Both the position numbers and the translations under genes were made by a program. Positions 19,918 through 30,978 of a stretch of 64,000 nt of DNA are shown in pieces; positions within the stretch are counted from its first letter, which is position 1, and each line of letters starts with the position of its first letter. Source of the stretch: Winslowiella toletana. GTDB taxonomy: Bacteria > Pseudomonadota > Gammaproteobacteria > Enterobacterales > Enterobacteriaceae. The notes beneath the pieces are model-generated. The model did no database searches and had not been told where the DNA came from. It saw only the letters and a program-made list of their open reading frames with translations. The stretch lies in assembly GCF_032164335.1 (NCBI RefSeq), contig NZ_CP134152.1, positions 3,162,001-3,226,000 on the forward strand, read 5' to 3'.

Positions 19918-20997
19918 CTAGCGCGCCAGCGCCACGGCCTCACCCAACTGCCAGACCGCCATCGCATAATGGTTACTGTGGTTATAACGGGTAATCACAT
20001 AAAAGTTTGGCAAGCCATACCAGTACTGCCAGCTTTTACCCATATCAAAACGCAGTAAACTCACCTGTTGATTGTTTTGCAACGGCACCTGCGGTTGCAG
20101 GCCAGCAGCGGCCAGTGTTGCCGGGCTGTAGCGCGTTTTAAAGCCGGTTTCCAGCCCTGGCGCCTGGCCACTGGCCGGAATCGCGATTGACTGGTTGCTC
20201 TGCCAGCCGTGCTGTTTAAAGTAGTTAGCCACGCTGCCAATGGCATCTACCGGATCCCACAGATTGATATGACCATCACCATTAAAATCTACCGCATAGT
20301 CTTTAAACGATGACGGCATAAACTGGCCGTAGCCCATCGCTCCGGCGTAAGAGCCGCGCAGATCCAGCGGATCTTTCTGCTCTTTACGCGCCATCAGCAA
20401 AAAGGTTTCCAGCTCACCGCTGAAGTATTCTGCGCGCCGTGGATAGGCAAATGACAGCGTCGCCAGCGCATCAATGATGCGGGTTTTGCCCATCACACGT
20501 CCCCAGCGCGTTTCAACACCAATAATACCGACGATAATCTCCGGCGGCACCCCATACACCTGGTAGGCTCGCGTCAGGGCATCCTGATGCTGATGCCAGA
20601 ATGCTACGCCGTTTTGCACGTTATCCGGGGTGATGAATTTATTGCGATAGCGGATCCACGCCCCGTTCGGGCCGGTTGGTGGCCCATAGCTGGGTGCCTG
20701 ACGATCCATCAGCCGCAGCACATAATCGAGGCGTTTGGTTTGCGCCAGTACATCATGCAGCTGCTGGCGATCGAAGCCGTGCTTACTGACCATATTATTG
20801 ATAAAGCGCTCGGTTGCCGGATTGCCGGCAAAATCACCGCCTAAGGGATGAACCGCATGCGAGGGTTCGAGGACAAAACCGCCCTTTACATCGCCACGGA
20901 AAGGGTTACCTGATGCCGGCGTTTCTGGCGGGGTCGGTTTGCTGCTACAGGCAGCCAGTAAAGTGATTACTGGTAACAACGTGACAAAAGAACGCAT
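19918..20997 (-). CDS. mltB: MltB, membrane-bound lytic murein transglycosylase B
   Basis: Outer-membrane lipoprotein that cleaves peptidoglycan glycan strands to 1,6-anhydro products (glycoside hydrolase family 103). It has 359 residues (E. coli 361). A lipoprotein signal peptide ends in lipobox LLAAC, with the Cys at about 17. The catalytic Glu is in GVETRWGRVMG, and family motifs GAMGYGQFMPSS, FNGDGHINLWDP and YWYGLPNFYVITRYNHS follow. I use the start at 20997 (MRSFVTLLPVITLLAAC) because the signal sequence begins there; eight further residues are possible. In E. coli mltB is at another locus, beside srlA. Confidence 0.94.
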   Translation of the reverse strand: MRSFVTLLPVITLLAACSSKPTPPETPASGNPFRGDVKGGFVLEPSHAVHPLGGDFAGNPATERFINNMVSKHGFDRQQLHDVLAQTKRLDYVLRLMDRQAPSYGPPTGPNGAWIRYRNKFITPDNVQNGVAFWHQHQDALTRAYQVYGVPPEIIVGIIGVETRWGRVMGKTRIIDALATLSFAYPRRAEYFSGELETFLLMARKEQKDPLDLRGSYAGAMGYGQFMPSSFKDYAVDFNGDGHINLWDPVDAIGSVANYFKQHGWQSNQSIAIPASGQAPGLETGFKTRYSPATLAAAGLQPQVPLQNNQQVSLLRFDMGKSWQYWYGLPNFYVITRYNHSNHYAMAVWQLGEAVALAR

Positions 20998-21195
20998 TAA
21001 AAATCCCAATATCAGGGCCAAAAAGAGTTAAATGGTAAGCATTGCGGCGTACCGAGTACAATAAAATCCGGCAGGTGGAGAGCTAAATTTTACCAGATTT
21101 ACAAATGTGCCAGCGGCAATCAAAACCACGAACAAATTCCCATGCACTATTATAGATGTCAGTTTTGCCCGCAGCTGCATTTTCAGGAGATAACA

Positions 21196-21621
21196 GTGCA
21201 TATTCGCCCCTTTACCGAAACCGACCGCCCGTTTTTACGCACCTTGTTTTTAGCCGCACGTAAGGCCAGCTGGCACTGGCTGAACAGCAGTGACTGGCGG
21301 CTGGAAGATTTTGATGCGATTACGCTGGGGGAAACGGTTCTGGTGGCTGAACAAAATGGCCATCGACTCGGTTTTGCTGCGCTGTTGGACAACGATAATT
21401 TCCTGCACAGCCTATTTGTTGCGCCGGATGCCCAGCGCCAGGGCGTTGGCAGCGCATTACTGCATGCGGTGCAACAGCGCTTTAGCTCGACCGGCGCCCT
21501 GAAATGTCTGGCGGCAAATCAGGCGGCGTGCAAATTTTACCAGCAGCACGGCTGGAAAGTGATTTCCCGCGGCGACAGTCCGCAGGGAGAGTATCTGTTG
21601 ATGCACTTTGTTTTGCCCTAA
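21196..21621 (+). CDS. GNAT-family N-acetyltransferase
   Basis: Acetyl-CoA-dependent N-acetyltransferase of about 141 residues; the substrate is unknown. The fold order is visible: beta 1 (HIRPFTETDR), a central VLVAEQNGHRLGFA strand pair, SLFVAPDAQRQGVGSALL with the acetyl-CoA pyrophosphate-binding Q/R-x-x-G-x-G/A motif at about 77-84, and the C-terminal NQAACKFYQQHGW. The likely start is GTG at 21196 because CAGGAG sits seven bases upstream; an ATG at 21142 adds unconserved residues. It converges with mrp. Confidence 0.82.
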   Translation: MHIRPFTETDRPFLRTLFLAARKASWHWLNSSDWRLEDFDAITLGETVLVAEQNGHRLGFAALLDNDNFLHSLFVAPDAQRQGVGSALLHAVQQRFSSTGALKCLAANQAACKFYQQHGWKVISRGDSPQGEYLLMHFVLP

Positions 21622-21627
21622 AGGCAA

Positions 21628-21646
21628 GGGGGAGCATGCTCCCCCC
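21628..21646. terminator. Terminator between GNAT gene and mrp (convergent)
   Basis: Palindromic GGGGGAGCATGCTCCCCC between two convergent stops; a strong GC stem without a T run. Confidence 0.6.
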
Positions 21647-21661
21647 TCATATGACTGATGT

Positions 21662-22774
21662 TTATAAAGCCCGGAAAGCAATATCCCCTGGAATCACCTC
21701 ACCCTGCCAGTAAAGCTGCGCCGCTACTGCGCCCGCCAGCTGGCGATACAGCGCGGTAAAGTCACTGTCCGGACGGCGTACTACCGTCGGCACACCGCTA
21801 TCCAGATCTTCACGTAACGTGATATGCAACGGGAGCTGACTTAACAGGCGGGTATCATAGCGTTCCACCAGCTGCTGCGCGCCGCCGCTGCCGAAAATCG
21901 CTTCGTGATGACCGCAGTTGCTGCAAATATGCATACTCATATTTTCCACCACGCCCAGCACCGGAACCTGCACTTTTTCGAACATCACGATGCCCTTGCG
22001 CGCATCAATCAGTGCAATATCCTGCGGAGTGGTCACGACCAACGCACCGGTCACCGGCACATTTTGCGCCAGCGTCAGCTGGATATCACCGGTACCCGGC
22101 GGCATATCCAGAATCAGATAATCCAGTTCCGGCCACAGCGTCTCATTCAGCAGCTGCATCAATGCTTTGCTGGCCATCGGGCCGCGCCAGACCATGGCAT
22201 TGTCATCAGTGACTAAATAGCCAATCGAGTTAGTCGCCAGTCCATGCGCCATAATCGGTGCCATGTGGGTGCCATCGGGCGAAGTAGGCCGCTGATCTTC
22301 AGTGCCGAGCATATTTGGCACCGAAGGTCCGTAGATATCGGCATCAAGGATTCCAACGCTGGCCCCTTCAGCAATCAGCGCCAGCGCCAGATTCACCGCG
22401 GTGCTGGATTTACCCACCCCGCCTTTGCCGGAGCTGACGGCGATAATGTTTTTCACACCGTTAACGCCGGCATGATTTTTAACCCGCTTCAGCGTGGCGA
22501 TATCGTGACGCAGACGCCAGTTAATCGCGCTGGCACCGGTAATGCGCAATAGATCAGCACTGCATTGCTCTTTCAGCAGCTCGAAACCACTTTGCCAGGC
22601 AAACGGCATCACCAGCTCGATATGCAGCGTGTTATCCATCAGTGCCACATGATGTAGCGCTTTCAGGCTGGTCAGATTGCGCTGTAGCGTCGGATGTTCA
22701 AATGCGGTCAGCACCCCCATCACCATGGCGCGCAGGGTGTCAGGGGAGTGTGGACCTTGGGATCGTGAATTCAT
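21662..22774 (-). CDS. mrp: Mrp/ApbC, iron-sulfur cluster carrier ATPase
   Basis: P-loop ATPase of the Mrp/NBP35 family that carries and delivers iron-sulfur clusters. It has 370 residues (E. coli 369). An N-terminal MIP18-like domain covers about 1-95. The deviant Walker A motif is SSGKGGVGKSS at about 114-124, followed by ILDADIYGPS and DMPPGTGDIQLTL. The cluster-binding CxxC is in HICSNCGHHE at about 283-286. It is divergent from metG with 172 bases between, the arrangement found in E. coli. Confidence 0.96.
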   Translation of the reverse strand: MNSRSQGPHSPDTLRAMVMGVLTAFEHPTLQRNLTSLKALHHVALMDNTLHIELVMPFAWQSGFELLKEQCSADLLRITGASAINWRLRHDIATLKRVKNHAGVNGVKNIIAVSSGKGGVGKSSTAVNLALALIAEGASVGILDADIYGPSVPNMLGTEDQRPTSPDGTHMAPIMAHGLATNSIGYLVTDDNAMVWRGPMASKALMQLLNETLWPELDYLILDMPPGTGDIQLTLAQNVPVTGALVVTTPQDIALIDARKGIVMFEKVQVPVLGVVENMSMHICSNCGHHEAIFGSGGAQQLVERYDTRLLSQLPLHITLREDLDSGVPTVVRRPDSDFTALYRQLAGAVAAQLYWQGEVIPGDIAFRAL

Positions 22775-22946
22775 CCCGGCTCCTTGATAGCTTAATGGTT
22801 ATTGTCAGTCAGACCTGTGATTAATCATATCAGATGCAAGAAAATTCGGCTTTACCCCCGGTGCGTCAAACCCCTTGTTTACGCAGGGACGGCCTTTCGG
22901 TTAACATCAGAAGTCCTTTTCAAACCAGAAGAAAGCAAGTTCTACT

Positions 22947-24980
22947 ATGACTCAAGTCGCGAAAAAAATTTTGGTAACGTGCGCACTGCCGTACGCCAAC
23001 GGTTCTATCCATCTCGGCCACATGCTCGAGCATATCCAGGCAGATATATGGGTCCGTTACCAGCGAATGCGCGGCAATCAGGCATATTTCATCTGTGCAG
23101 ATGACGCGCACGGCACGCCAATCATGCTGAAAGCTCAGCAGCTGGGCATTGCACCGGAGCAGATGATTGCCGAAATGAGTCAGGAACATCAGACTGATTT
23201 TGCTGGCTTTAACATCAGCTATGACAACTATCACTCGACGCACAGCGACGAAAACCGTGAGCTGTCATCGTTGATCTATGGCCGTTTGAAAGAAAATGGT
23301 TTTATTAAAAATCGCACCATTTCGCAGCTTTACGATCCGGAAAAAGGCATGTTCCTGCCCGATCGTTTCGTTAAAGGCACCTGCCCGAAATGTAAAGCAG
23401 CCGATCAATATGGCGATAACTGTGAAGTGTGCGGCGCAACCTACAGCCCAACCGAGCTGATTGAGCCGAAGTCAGTGGTCTCCGGTGCTACGCCAGAATT
23501 GCGCGATTCAGAGCACTTCTTCTTTGATCTGCCAGAGTTCAGCGCGATGCTGCAAGCCTGGACCCGCTCCGGTGCGCTGCAAGAGCAGGTAGCGAACAAA
23601 ATGCAGGAGTGGTTTGAATCCGGACTGCAACAGTGGGATATCTCTCGCGATGCGCCGTATTTCGGCTTTGAAATTCCTGATGCACCGGGCAAATACTTCT
23701 ACGTCTGGCTGGATGCGCCAATTGGCTACATAGGTTCATTTAAGAATCTGTGTGACAAACGCGGCGATATCGATTTTGACGCGTTCTGGAATAAAGATTC
23801 TGATGCCGACCTGTATCATTTTATCGGCAAAGATATCGTCTATTTCCATAGCCTGTTCTGGCCAGCGATGCTGGAAGGCAGCAACTTCCGCAAGCCGACC
23901 AACCTGTTTGTCCACGGTTATGTCACGGTCAATGGCGCCAAGATGTCGAAATCACGCGGCACCTTTATTAAGGCCAGCACCTGGCTGCAACATCTTGATG
24001 CCGACAGCCTGCGTTACTACTATGCGGCGAAACTCTCTTCCCGCATTGACGATATCGACCTGAATCTGGAAGATTTTGTCCAGCGAGTTAACGCCGATAT
24101 CGTTAATAAAGTGGTTAACCTCGCCTCGCGTAACGCTGGCTTTATCAATAAGCGTTTTGGCGGCAAACTGTCCGACCAACTGGCCGATCCGGCGCTGTAC
24201 CAAACCTTCACCGATGCGGCATCCAGCATCGGTGAAGCGTGGAACAGCCGTGAGTTCAGCCGTGCCATCCGGGAAATTATGGCGCTGGCCGACATGGCGA
24301 ACCGCTATGTCGACGAGCAGGCACCGTGGGTTGTGGCGAAACAGGAAGGCCGCGATGCTGAACTGCAAGCGATCTGCTCAATGGGCATCAACATGTTCCG
24401 CGTGCTGATGACCTGGCTGAAGCCGGTAGTGCCGTCGCTGGCAGAACGTGTTGAAGCGTTCCTCAATGTTGAGCTGAGCTGGGAAGGTATTCATCAGCCG
24501 CTGCTCGGCCACGAGATTGCCGGCTTTAAAGCGCTGTACAGCCGTATTGAGATGGACAAAGTGAATGGGCTGATTGAAGCGTCAAAAGAAGACGCGGCGG
24601 CGGCTGCAAAACCGGCACTGACCGGCCCGCTGGCAGACGATCCCATTCAGGACACCATTACTTTTGACGATTTTGCCAAAGTGGATATGCGTATTGCGCT
24701 GATTCAGAAGGCAGAATTAGTTGAAGGTTCCGATAAGCTACTGCGCCTGTCACTGGATTTGGGCGGCGAAACCCGTCAGGTGTTCTCCGGTATTCGCGCG
24801 GCCTACCCCGATCCGGCCGCACTTGAAGGCCGTCTGACGGTGATGGTGGCTAACCTGGCACCACGCAAAATGCGCTTTGGCATCTCTGAGGGGATGGTGA
24901 TGGCTGCCGGTCCTGGCGGTAAAGATATCTTCCTGCTTAGCCCGGACAGCGGCGCACAGCCAGGTCAGCAGGTTAAGTAA
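22947..24980 (+). CDS. metG: MetG, methionyl-tRNA synthetase
   Basis: Charges tRNA-Met; class I synthetase. It has 677 residues, the E. coli length. The HIGH-type motif is in SIHLGHM near residue 20. A zinc-binding Cys set lies in [20 protein letters not shown] in the connective domain (about 145-162). The KMSKS motif is in [10 protein letters not shown] near 332. The C-terminal tRNA-binding dimerisation domain covers about 575-677 ([12 protein letters not shown]). Single gene, divergent from mrp. A GC stem follows at 24993-25020. Confidence 0.98.
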   Translation: MTQVAKKILVTCALPYANGSIHLGHMLEHIQADIWVRYQRMRGNQAYFICADDAHGTPIMLKAQQLGIAPEQMIAEMSQEHQTDFAGFNISYDNYHSTHSDENRELSSLIYGRLKENGFIKNRTISQLYDPEKGMFLPDRFVKGTCPKCKAADQYGDNCEVCGATYSPTELIEPKSVVSGATPELRDSEHFFFDLPEFSAMLQAWTRSGALQEQVANKMQEWFESGLQQWDISRDAPYFGFEIPDAPGKYFYVWLDAPIGYIGSFKNLCDKRGDIDFDAFWNKDSDADLYHFIGKDIVYFHSLFWPAMLEGSNFRKPTNLFVHGYVTVNGAKMSKSRGTFIKASTWLQHLDADSLRYYYAAKLSSRIDDIDLNLEDFVQRVNADIVNKVVNLASRNAGFINKRFGGKLSDQLADPALYQTFTDAASSIGEAWNSREFSRAIREIMALADMANRYVDEQAPWVVAKQEGRDAELQAICSMGINMFRVLMTWLKPVVPSLAERVEAFLNVELSWEGIHQPLLGHEIAGFKALYSRIEMDKVNGLIEASKEDAAAAAKPALTGPLADDPIQDTITFDDFAKVDMRIALIQKAELVEGSDKLLRLSLDLGGETRQVFSGIRAAYPDPAALEGRLTVMVANLAPRKMRFGISEGMVMAAGPGGKDIFLLSPDSGAQPGQQVK

Positions 24981-24992
24981 TCCAGGTCATCA

Positions 24993-25020
24993 GCAGGGGA
25001 GCCGAAAACGGCTTCCCTGC
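24993..25020 (+). terminator. Stem-loop after metG
   Basis: GCAGGGGAGCC and GGCTTCCCTGC around a GAAAAC loop, with one G-T pair and no T run. The core is shared with the stems near 29902 and 41394. Confidence 0.6.
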
Positions 25021-25072
25021 CCTGATCCCATCATTCGGTAATCAAGACTCGCCGCTTGCCCAGGAGCCTGCC

Positions 25073-25465
25073 ATGCTCAGCGTGCTATCTGTCTGCTGGC
25101 GTTATCTTCGCGCCTTTACCATCATTTACCTCTGCCTGTATGCCGGTAACGGCATCTCATTTCTGCTGCCGCTGACCATTCCCGGCAGTATCATTGGTAT
25201 GCTACTGCTGTTCGCGCTACTGGCGTCACAAATTCTGCCGGTCAGCTGGGTTAAGCCGGGCTGCCATCTGCTGATTCGCTATATGGCGCTGCTGTTTGTA
25301 CCGATCAGCGTCGGCATTATGAGCTACACCGAGATTCTCAGCGCCCAGTTTGGCCCGATTGTTGTCTCCTGCGTCGTCAGTACCCTGATTGTGTTGGTGG
25401 TGGTCGGCCTGACGTCTCAGCGGCTGCACGATCACAGCCTGCGTCAGGAGAGCGCCGATGAGTGA
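25073..25465 (+). CDS. yohJ: YohJ, LrgA/CidA-family membrane protein
   Basis: Small inner-membrane protein of the LrgA/CidA holin-like family, 130 residues (E. coli 132) with about four hydrophobic helices. The family signature [21 protein letters not shown] lies near residue 25-45, and [11 protein letters not shown] near 75. It overlaps yohK by eight bases, so translation is coupled. Such pairs have been linked both to cell-lysis control and to export or import of small organic acids such as pyruvate; the function here is not established. Confidence 0.93.
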   Translation: MLSVLSVCWRYLRAFTIIYLCLYAGNGISFLLPLTIPGSIIGMLLLFALLASQILPVSWVKPGCHLLIRYMALLFVPISVGIMSYTEILSAQFGPIVVSCVVSTLIVLVVVGLTSQRLHDHSLRQESADE

Positions 25466-26150
25466 TATCTGGTGGTCACTGCCGCTAACGCTGGCGGTGT
25501 TCTTTGCCGCACGCCTGCTGGCAAAAAAAGTTAAAATTTCACTGCTCAATCCGCTGCTGATCTCGATGGCGGTCATTATTCCGCTGCTGTTGCTGATTAA
25601 TATGCCCTACGCGCGCTATTTTCAGGGCAGCGCGCTGCTGAATCACCTGCTGCAACCGGCGGTGGTGGCGTTAGCGGTGCCGCTGTATGAACAGATGCAT
25701 CAGATTCGGGCGCGCTGGAAGTCGATTATCAGCGTCTGCTTTATTGGCAGCCTGACGGCGATGATTTCCGGCACTGCTATCGCTCTGTGGCTAGGGGCAA
25801 CGCCGGAAATCGCCGCCACTATTTTGCCAAAATCAGTGACCACACCGATTGCCATGGCGGTTTCTGACTCACTGCACGGCATTCCCGCTATTAGCGCCAT
25901 CTGCGTTTTAGTGGCAGGCGTTTTGGGCGCAGTATTCGGCCATATGCTGCTTAACCTGCTGCGGGTGCGCAGTAAAGCGGCGCGGGGCCTCGCCATTGGT
26001 AACGCCTCTCATGCACTGGGTACCGCACGCTGTGCCGAGATTGATTTTCAGGAAGGTGCCTTCAGCTCACTGGCTCTGGTCATTTGCGGCATTATTACTT
26101 CTTTGCTGGCACCGTTTATTTTCCCGCTATTACTACACTGGTTGAGTTAA
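25458..26150 (+). CDS. yohK: YohK, LrgB/CidB-family membrane protein
   Basis: Inner-membrane LrgB-family partner of YohJ, 230 residues (E. coli 231) with several hydrophobic helices. Signatures include [20 protein letters not shown] near 115-135 and [20 protein letters not shown] in the C-terminal half. The start overlaps the end of yohJ. cdd follows in the same direction but behind its own CRP-type promoter, so the two units are probably separate. Confidence 0.94.
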   Translation: MSDIWWSLPLTLAVFFAARLLAKKVKISLLNPLLISMAVIIPLLLLINMPYARYFQGSALLNHLLQPAVVALAVPLYEQMHQIRARWKSIISVCFIGSLTAMISGTAIALWLGATPEIAATILPKSVTTPIAMAVSDSLHGIPAISAICVLVAGVLGAVFGHMLLNLLRVRSKAARGLAIGNASHALGTARCAEIDFQEGAFSSLALVICGIITSLLAPFIFPLLLHWLS

Positions 26151-26153
26151 ATC

Positions 26154-26171
26154 TTGCGAGAGATCTCGCAA
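26154..26171 (+). promoter_or_regulatory. Symmetric CRP-type (CRP-S-like) site upstream of cdd
   Basis: TTGCGAGA-GA-TCTCGCAA is a perfect 8-bp inverted repeat with a 2-base spacer. Read as a CRP site it is TGCGA-N6-TCGCA (26155-26170). The TGCGA core is that of Sxy-dependent CRP-S sites instead of the usual TGTGA. Its centre lies about 91.5 bp before the inferred cdd start and 50 bp from the proximal CRP site, which matches the two-site layout of the E. coli cdd promoter. Confidence 0.6.
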
Positions 26172-26191
26172 TTCAGCATCAACTTTCATTG

Positions 26192-26247
26192 ATTGCATTG
26201 ATAGCGCGATGCAGATCACATATAACCTGCTGATTGCACCGTAAAAT
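26192..26247 (+). promoter_or_regulatory. cdd promoter: proximal CRP site, CytR-like motif, -10
   Basis: CGCGA-N6-TCACA at 26205-26220 is a CRP site. A -10 box TAAAAT lies at 26242-26247, giving a start near 26254, exactly 41.5 bp from the CRP centre. ATTGCATT at 26192-26199 resembles the CytR octamer GTTGCATT. E. coli cdd is controlled by CRP and CytR, so a nucleoside-responsive promoter is likely. Confidence 0.65.
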
Positions 26248-26279
26248 GCGTAGCCAACAACGCCAATGAGAGGCACTTA

Positions 26280-27170
26280 ATGCATCCACGTTTTCAACCC
26301 TCTTTTGCAGCTCTGTCGTCTGAATTACAGACTGCGCTAAAGCCAATTCTTGATGCTGATGATTTCAGCGCCCGTTTTAGCGCGCCACAGATTGCGGCGA
26401 TTAAACAGCACACCGCACTTGATGATGATGCGCTGGCGCTGGCGCTGCTGCCGTTAGCGGCCGCCTGTGCCGTCGCTCCGCTTTCAAACTTCGATGTCGG
26501 CGCGGTGGCGCGTGGCAAAAGCGGGAACTGGTACTTTGGTGCCAATATGGAATTTGCTGGCGCCACCATGCAGCAAACGGTTCATGCCGAGCAAAGCGCG
26601 GTGACGCATGCCTGGCTGAGCGGAGAAACCGCGCTGGAAGCGGTTACCGTTAACTATTCTCCCTGCGGCCACTGTCGTCAGTTTATGAACGAACTGAATA
26701 GCGGTACTGACCTGCGCATTTGTCTGCCAGGCCGCCAGCCTGCCACACTGGGCGACTACCTGCCTTACGCCTTTGGTCCACGCGATCTGGCGATTGAAAC
26801 CCTGCTGCTTGATCCGATCGATCACGGCTATAGCATCAGTGGCGATGCGCTGGAACAGCAGGCGATAAAAGCCGCCAACGCCAGTCATGCGCCTTACAGC
26901 CATTCACACAGCGGTGTGGCCGTAGAAACCCTCAGCGGCAGGATTTATGCCGGCCGTTATGCCGAAAATGCCGCCTTTAACCCGAGCTTACCGCCGCTTC
27001 AGGCCGCATTAATTCTGTTAAACATGCACGGCGAAAGCTGCTCGCAGATTGGCCGTGCGGTGCTGGCAGAGCGTGCCAGTGGCAAGCTGATTCAGCGCCA
27101 GGCAACGGAAGCCACCCTTCAGGCGCTGGGCTGCCAGAACATCCGCTACGTCGAACTGCAAAAAGCGTAA
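26280..27170 (+). CDS. cdd: Cdd, cytidine deaminase
   Basis: Deaminates cytidine and deoxycytidine to uridine and deoxyuridine in pyrimidine salvage. It has 296 residues (E. coli 294), the long homodimeric two-domain form. Zinc ligands are His102 in HAEQSAV and Cys129/Cys132 in PCGHCRQF; catalytic Glu104 is present. Substrate-binding NMEFAG precedes them. The C-terminal half is the degenerate second domain ([13 protein letters not shown]). It follows yohJK as in E. coli. Confidence 0.97.
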   Translation: MHPRFQPSFAALSSELQTALKPILDADDFSARFSAPQIAAIKQHTALDDDALALALLPLAAACAVAPLSNFDVGAVARGKSGNWYFGANMEFAGATMQQTVHAEQSAVTHAWLSGETALEAVTVNYSPCGHCRQFMNELNSGTDLRICLPGRQPATLGDYLPYAFGPRDLAIETLLLDPIDHGYSISGDALEQQAIKAANASHAPYSHSHSGVAVETLSGRIYAGRYAENAAFNPSLPPLQAALILLNMHGESCSQIGRAVLAERASGKLIQRQATEATLQALGCQNIRYVELQKA

Positions 27171-27298
27171 GCTTTCACCCAATACCTCGATGAAGTTCGC
27201 AGCTTTTGTTATCAATTATTAACAAAAGCTGTACTTCTGCGCTTTTTTTCATAGGATCATGGGCACACAATATCATTGAGCCAGAGGCTATTTTTAAA

Positions 27299-28996
27299 AT
27301 GGAACTCGAGTACGAGAGTAAAAGACCGTTATATATTCCCTACGCCGGACCTATTCTGTTGGAATTTCCACTGCTGAATAAAGGCAGCGCCTTCTCAATC
27401 GAAGAACGTAATGATTTCAACCTTCGCGGCCTGTTACCAGAAACCGTGGAAACGATTGAAGAACAGGCCGAACGTGCCTGGCGCCAGTTTCATGACTTCA
27501 AAAACAATAACGATAAACACGTCTATCTGCGCAATATTCAGGACACCAACGAAACTCTGTTCTACCGCCTGCTGGATAATCATCTCGAAGAGATGATGCC
27601 GATTATCTATACCCCGACGGTCGGCGCCGCTTGTGAACACTTCTCCGAAATCTATCGTCGCGCCCGCGGTCTGTTTATCTCCTACCCGAACCGCGCCAAT
27701 ATCGAAGATATGCTGCAGAACGCCACTAAACAAAACGTAAAAGTCATCGTGGTGACTGACGGCGAACGTATTCTCGGTCTTGGCGACCAGGGTATCGGCG
27801 GCATGGGCATTCCCATTGGTAAACTGTCACTGTACACCGCCTGTGGCGGCATCAGCCCGGCCTACACCCTGCCGGTAGTCCTGGATGTCGGTACTAATAA
27901 CCAGCAGCTGTTAAATGATCCACTGTATATGGGCTGGCGTCATCCGCGCATCACCGGTGAAGAGTATGATGCTTTCGTTAACGAATTTATTAATGCAGTG
28001 AAAAGCCGCTGGCCAAATGTGCTGTTGCAGTTTGAGGATTTTGCTCAGAAAAATGCCATGCCGTTGCTGGAACGCTATCGTGATGAAGTCTGCTGCTTCA
28101 ACGACGATATTCAGGGTACCGCTGCGGTCACGCTGGGTACGCTGATTGCCGCCAGCCGCGCAGCCGGCAGCAAATTGCGCGATCAGAATGTGGTATTCCT
28201 CGGTGCCGGTTCCGCCGGTTGCGGTATTGCCGAGCAAATTATCGCCCAGATGAAATCTGAAGGCCTGAGCGACGAAGAAGCCCGCGCCCGCGTCTTTATG
28301 GTCGACCGCTTTGGCCTGCTGACCGATAAACTGCCAAACCTGCTGAACTTCCAGAGCAAACTGGTGCAGAAAAGTGAAAATCTCAGCGGCTGGGATGTCA
28401 GCACTGACTCGCTGTCGCTGCTGGATGTGGTGCGCAACACGCGGCCGGATATCCTGATTGGCGTTTCCGGACAGCCTGGCCTGTTCAGTGAAGAAATTAT
28501 TCGTGAAATGCACAAACACTGCCCGCGTCCGATTGTTATGCCGCTGTCCAATCCAACCTCACGTGTTGAAGCCACGCCGCAGGATATTCTCGCCTGGACC
28601 GATGGTGCAGCGCTGGTGGCGACCGGCAGCCCATTCTCACCGGTCAGTTGGAAAGGGGTGACCTATCCGATTGCGCAGTGTAATAACTCCTATATCTTCC
28701 CTGGCATCGGCCTTGGCGTGATCGCTTCCGGCGCAAGCCGCGTCACTGACAGCATGCTGATGGCGGCAAGCCGCACGCTGGCTGACTGTTCGCCCCTGGC
28801 GAATGAAGGCGTTGGCGCAGTACTGCCGGAAATCAAAGATATCCAGGGCGTGTCGAAACTGATCGCCATGGCGGTAGGTAAAGCAGCGCAGCTGGCTGGC
28901 GTTGCGGTAGTCACTTCGGAAGATGTGCTGTCGAAGTCGATCGCTAACAACTTCTGGCTTCCGCAGTACCGTAATTACCGCCGCACCTCAATATAA
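27299..28996 (+). CDS. maeA: MaeA (SfcA), NAD-dependent malic enzyme
   Basis: Oxidative decarboxylation of malate to pyruvate with NAD. It has 565 residues, the E. coli length. The N-terminal malic domain has [31 protein letters not shown] and [14 protein letters not shown]. The metal site is in [18 protein letters not shown] and [12 protein letters not shown]; the NAD-binding motif is [13 protein letters not shown] at about 300. I chose ATG 27299 ([18 protein letters not shown]) over an in-frame upstream start because only this matches the family. In E. coli maeA is far from cdd, so its place here differs. Confidence 0.96.
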   Translation: MELEYESKRPLYIPYAGPILLEFPLLNKGSAFSIEERNDFNLRGLLPETVETIEEQAERAWRQFHDFKNNNDKHVYLRNIQDTNETLFYRLLDNHLEEMMPIIYTPTVGAACEHFSEIYRRARGLFISYPNRANIEDMLQNATKQNVKVIVVTDGERILGLGDQGIGGMGIPIGKLSLYTACGGISPAYTLPVVLDVGTNNQQLLNDPLYMGWRHPRITGEEYDAFVNEFINAVKSRWPNVLLQFEDFAQKNAMPLLERYRDEVCCFNDDIQGTAAVTLGTLIAASRAAGSKLRDQNVVFLGAGSAGCGIAEQIIAQMKSEGLSDEEARARVFMVDRFGLLTDKLPNLLNFQSKLVQKSENLSGWDVSTDSLSLLDVVRNTRPDILIGVSGQPGLFSEEIIREMHKHCPRPIVMPLSNPTSRVEATPQDILAWTDGAALVATGSPFSPVSWKGVTYPIAQCNNSYIFPGIGLGVIASGASRVTDSMLMAASRTLADCSPLANEGVGAVLPEIKDIQGVSKLIAMAVGKAAQLAGVAVVTSEDVLSKSIANNFWLPQYRNYRRTSI

Positions 28997-29004
28997 TCTC
29001 ATGC

Positions 29005-29024
29005 ATCGGGCGTTTGCGCCCGAA
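29005..29024 (+). terminator. Stem-loop after maeA
   Basis: CGGGCG-TTTG-CGCCCG at about 29007-29022, just after the maeA stop; short GC stem without a strong T run. Confidence 0.5.
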
Positions 29025-29117
29025 TATGGGTAAAAATGCGGCGACTGAACGCTGCTGTGCTTGCTTCACAGCAGCGGCTCAAGTAGCCTTAAATTATCCT
29101 GTTACCTGCCCGACTGA

Positions 29118-29852
<735 letters not shown>

Positions 29853-29901
29853 CGGCGGGAAGTTAGCCGGGTGGTTCAGGGGATTTGCATCTTGTATACC
29901 C

Positions 29902-29935
29902 TTAAAACGGGAGCCGAAAATGGCTCCCGTTTTAA
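29902..29935. terminator. Bidirectional terminator between sanA and mglC
   Basis: Perfect 14-bp inverted repeat TTAAAACGGGAGCC/GGCTCCCGTTTTAA with a six-base loop. Flanking A and T runs give a T tail on both strands, between convergent stops. Confidence 0.92.
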
Positions 29936-29948
29936 ACTCCAGCAATCA

Positions 29949-30959
29949 CTATTTCTTACGTGAGTACTTCAGTGAATCCAGTGCCACCGCGAAAATAATG
30001 ATGCCGCCCTTAATTATGTACTGCCAGTAAGGGTTAACGCCGATATAAGTCAAACCGTAGTTAATCACCGTAAAGATAATCACCCCGGTCACCACTCCCG
30101 CTACCGTACCCACACCCCCGGCAAAGGAAACGCCCCCCACCACGCAGGCGGCAATCGCATCCAGCTCGTACATAAAGCCGAGGTTGTTGGTGGCACTGCC
30201 GATACGTCCAGCTTCCAGCAACCCACCGAAGGCATAAAACACCCCGGACAGCGCATAGATCATAATCAGGTTAAGCGACACGTTAACACCGGAGACTTTC
30301 GCCGCTTCCGGGTTACCGCCGATAGCAAAAATGTTCTTACCGAAGCGCGTTTTATTCCACAGAATCCAGACGAATATAATCGCGATAATCGCATAGAAGG
30401 TAATGTAAGAGAGCTTAAAATCACCGAAGCGCAGGAAGCCCTGAGCAAAGGTAGAAAAGCCCGAATCGAAACCGGCAATCGGTGAGGCGCCAACATAATC
30501 GTAATACAGCGAGTTAACGCCATAGACAATAATCATGGTACCCAAAGTGGTAATAAATGGCGTGACCTTCAGGTAAGCAATAATAATACCGTTGATCAGA
30601 CCAATAAAGGCACCGATAAGACACACCGTCAGGATAACCAGCGGAATCGGAATGGTTCCGATGCCCGGGAATACCTTATTGACGTTGTCCATTGACTGCA
30701 GCATGGTAGCCGCAACCACCGCGGCAAGGCCAACCTGACGCCCTGCCGAGAGGTCAGTACCCTGGGTGACAATCAGCCCCGCCACGCCCAGTGCAATAAT
30801 CACGCGTACTGAGGATTGGGTCAGAATATTACTCAGGTTCATTAAACTGAGGAACGTTGGATCCTGGAAAATTATGATTGCCAACAGAACCAGCAAGACG
30901 ACGTAAATACCGCCTTCTTTTAACCAGGTGAGCGCATTTTTCTTATTAACAGCTTTCAT
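29949..30959 (-). CDS. mglC: MglC, galactose/methyl-galactoside ABC transporter permease
   Basis: Membrane subunit of the high-affinity D-galactose importer MglBAC. It has 336 residues, the E. coli length, with about ten hydrophobic helices. Family features are GVAGLIVTQGTDLSAGRQVGLAAV near 85-105, the cytoplasmic coupling loop TRFGKNIFAIGGNPEAAKVSGV near 220-240, and ACVVGGVSFAGGVGTVAG in the C-terminal part. It is last in mglB-mglA-mglC and starts 19 bases after mglA. Confidence 0.98.
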   Translation of the reverse strand: MKAVNKKNALTWLKEGGIYVVLLVLLAIIIFQDPTFLSLMNLSNILTQSSVRVIIALGVAGLIVTQGTDLSAGRQVGLAAVVAATMLQSMDNVNKVFPGIGTIPIPLVILTVCLIGAFIGLINGIIIAYLKVTPFITTLGTMIIVYGVNSLYYDYVGASPIAGFDSGFSTFAQGFLRFGDFKLSYITFYAIIAIIFVWILWNKTRFGKNIFAIGGNPEAAKVSGVNVSLNLIMIYALSGVFYAFGGLLEAGRIGSATNNLGFMYELDAIAACVVGGVSFAGGVGTVAGVVTGVIIFTVINYGLTYIGVNPYWQYIIKGGIIIFAVALDSLKYSRKK

Positions 30960-30978
30960 GGTAACAGCCCTTACATCA

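Noticed and set aside
27911..28519. Open frame of 202 codons antisense to maeA
   Set aside because: Shadow of a well-supported gene; no family features and no ribosome site.
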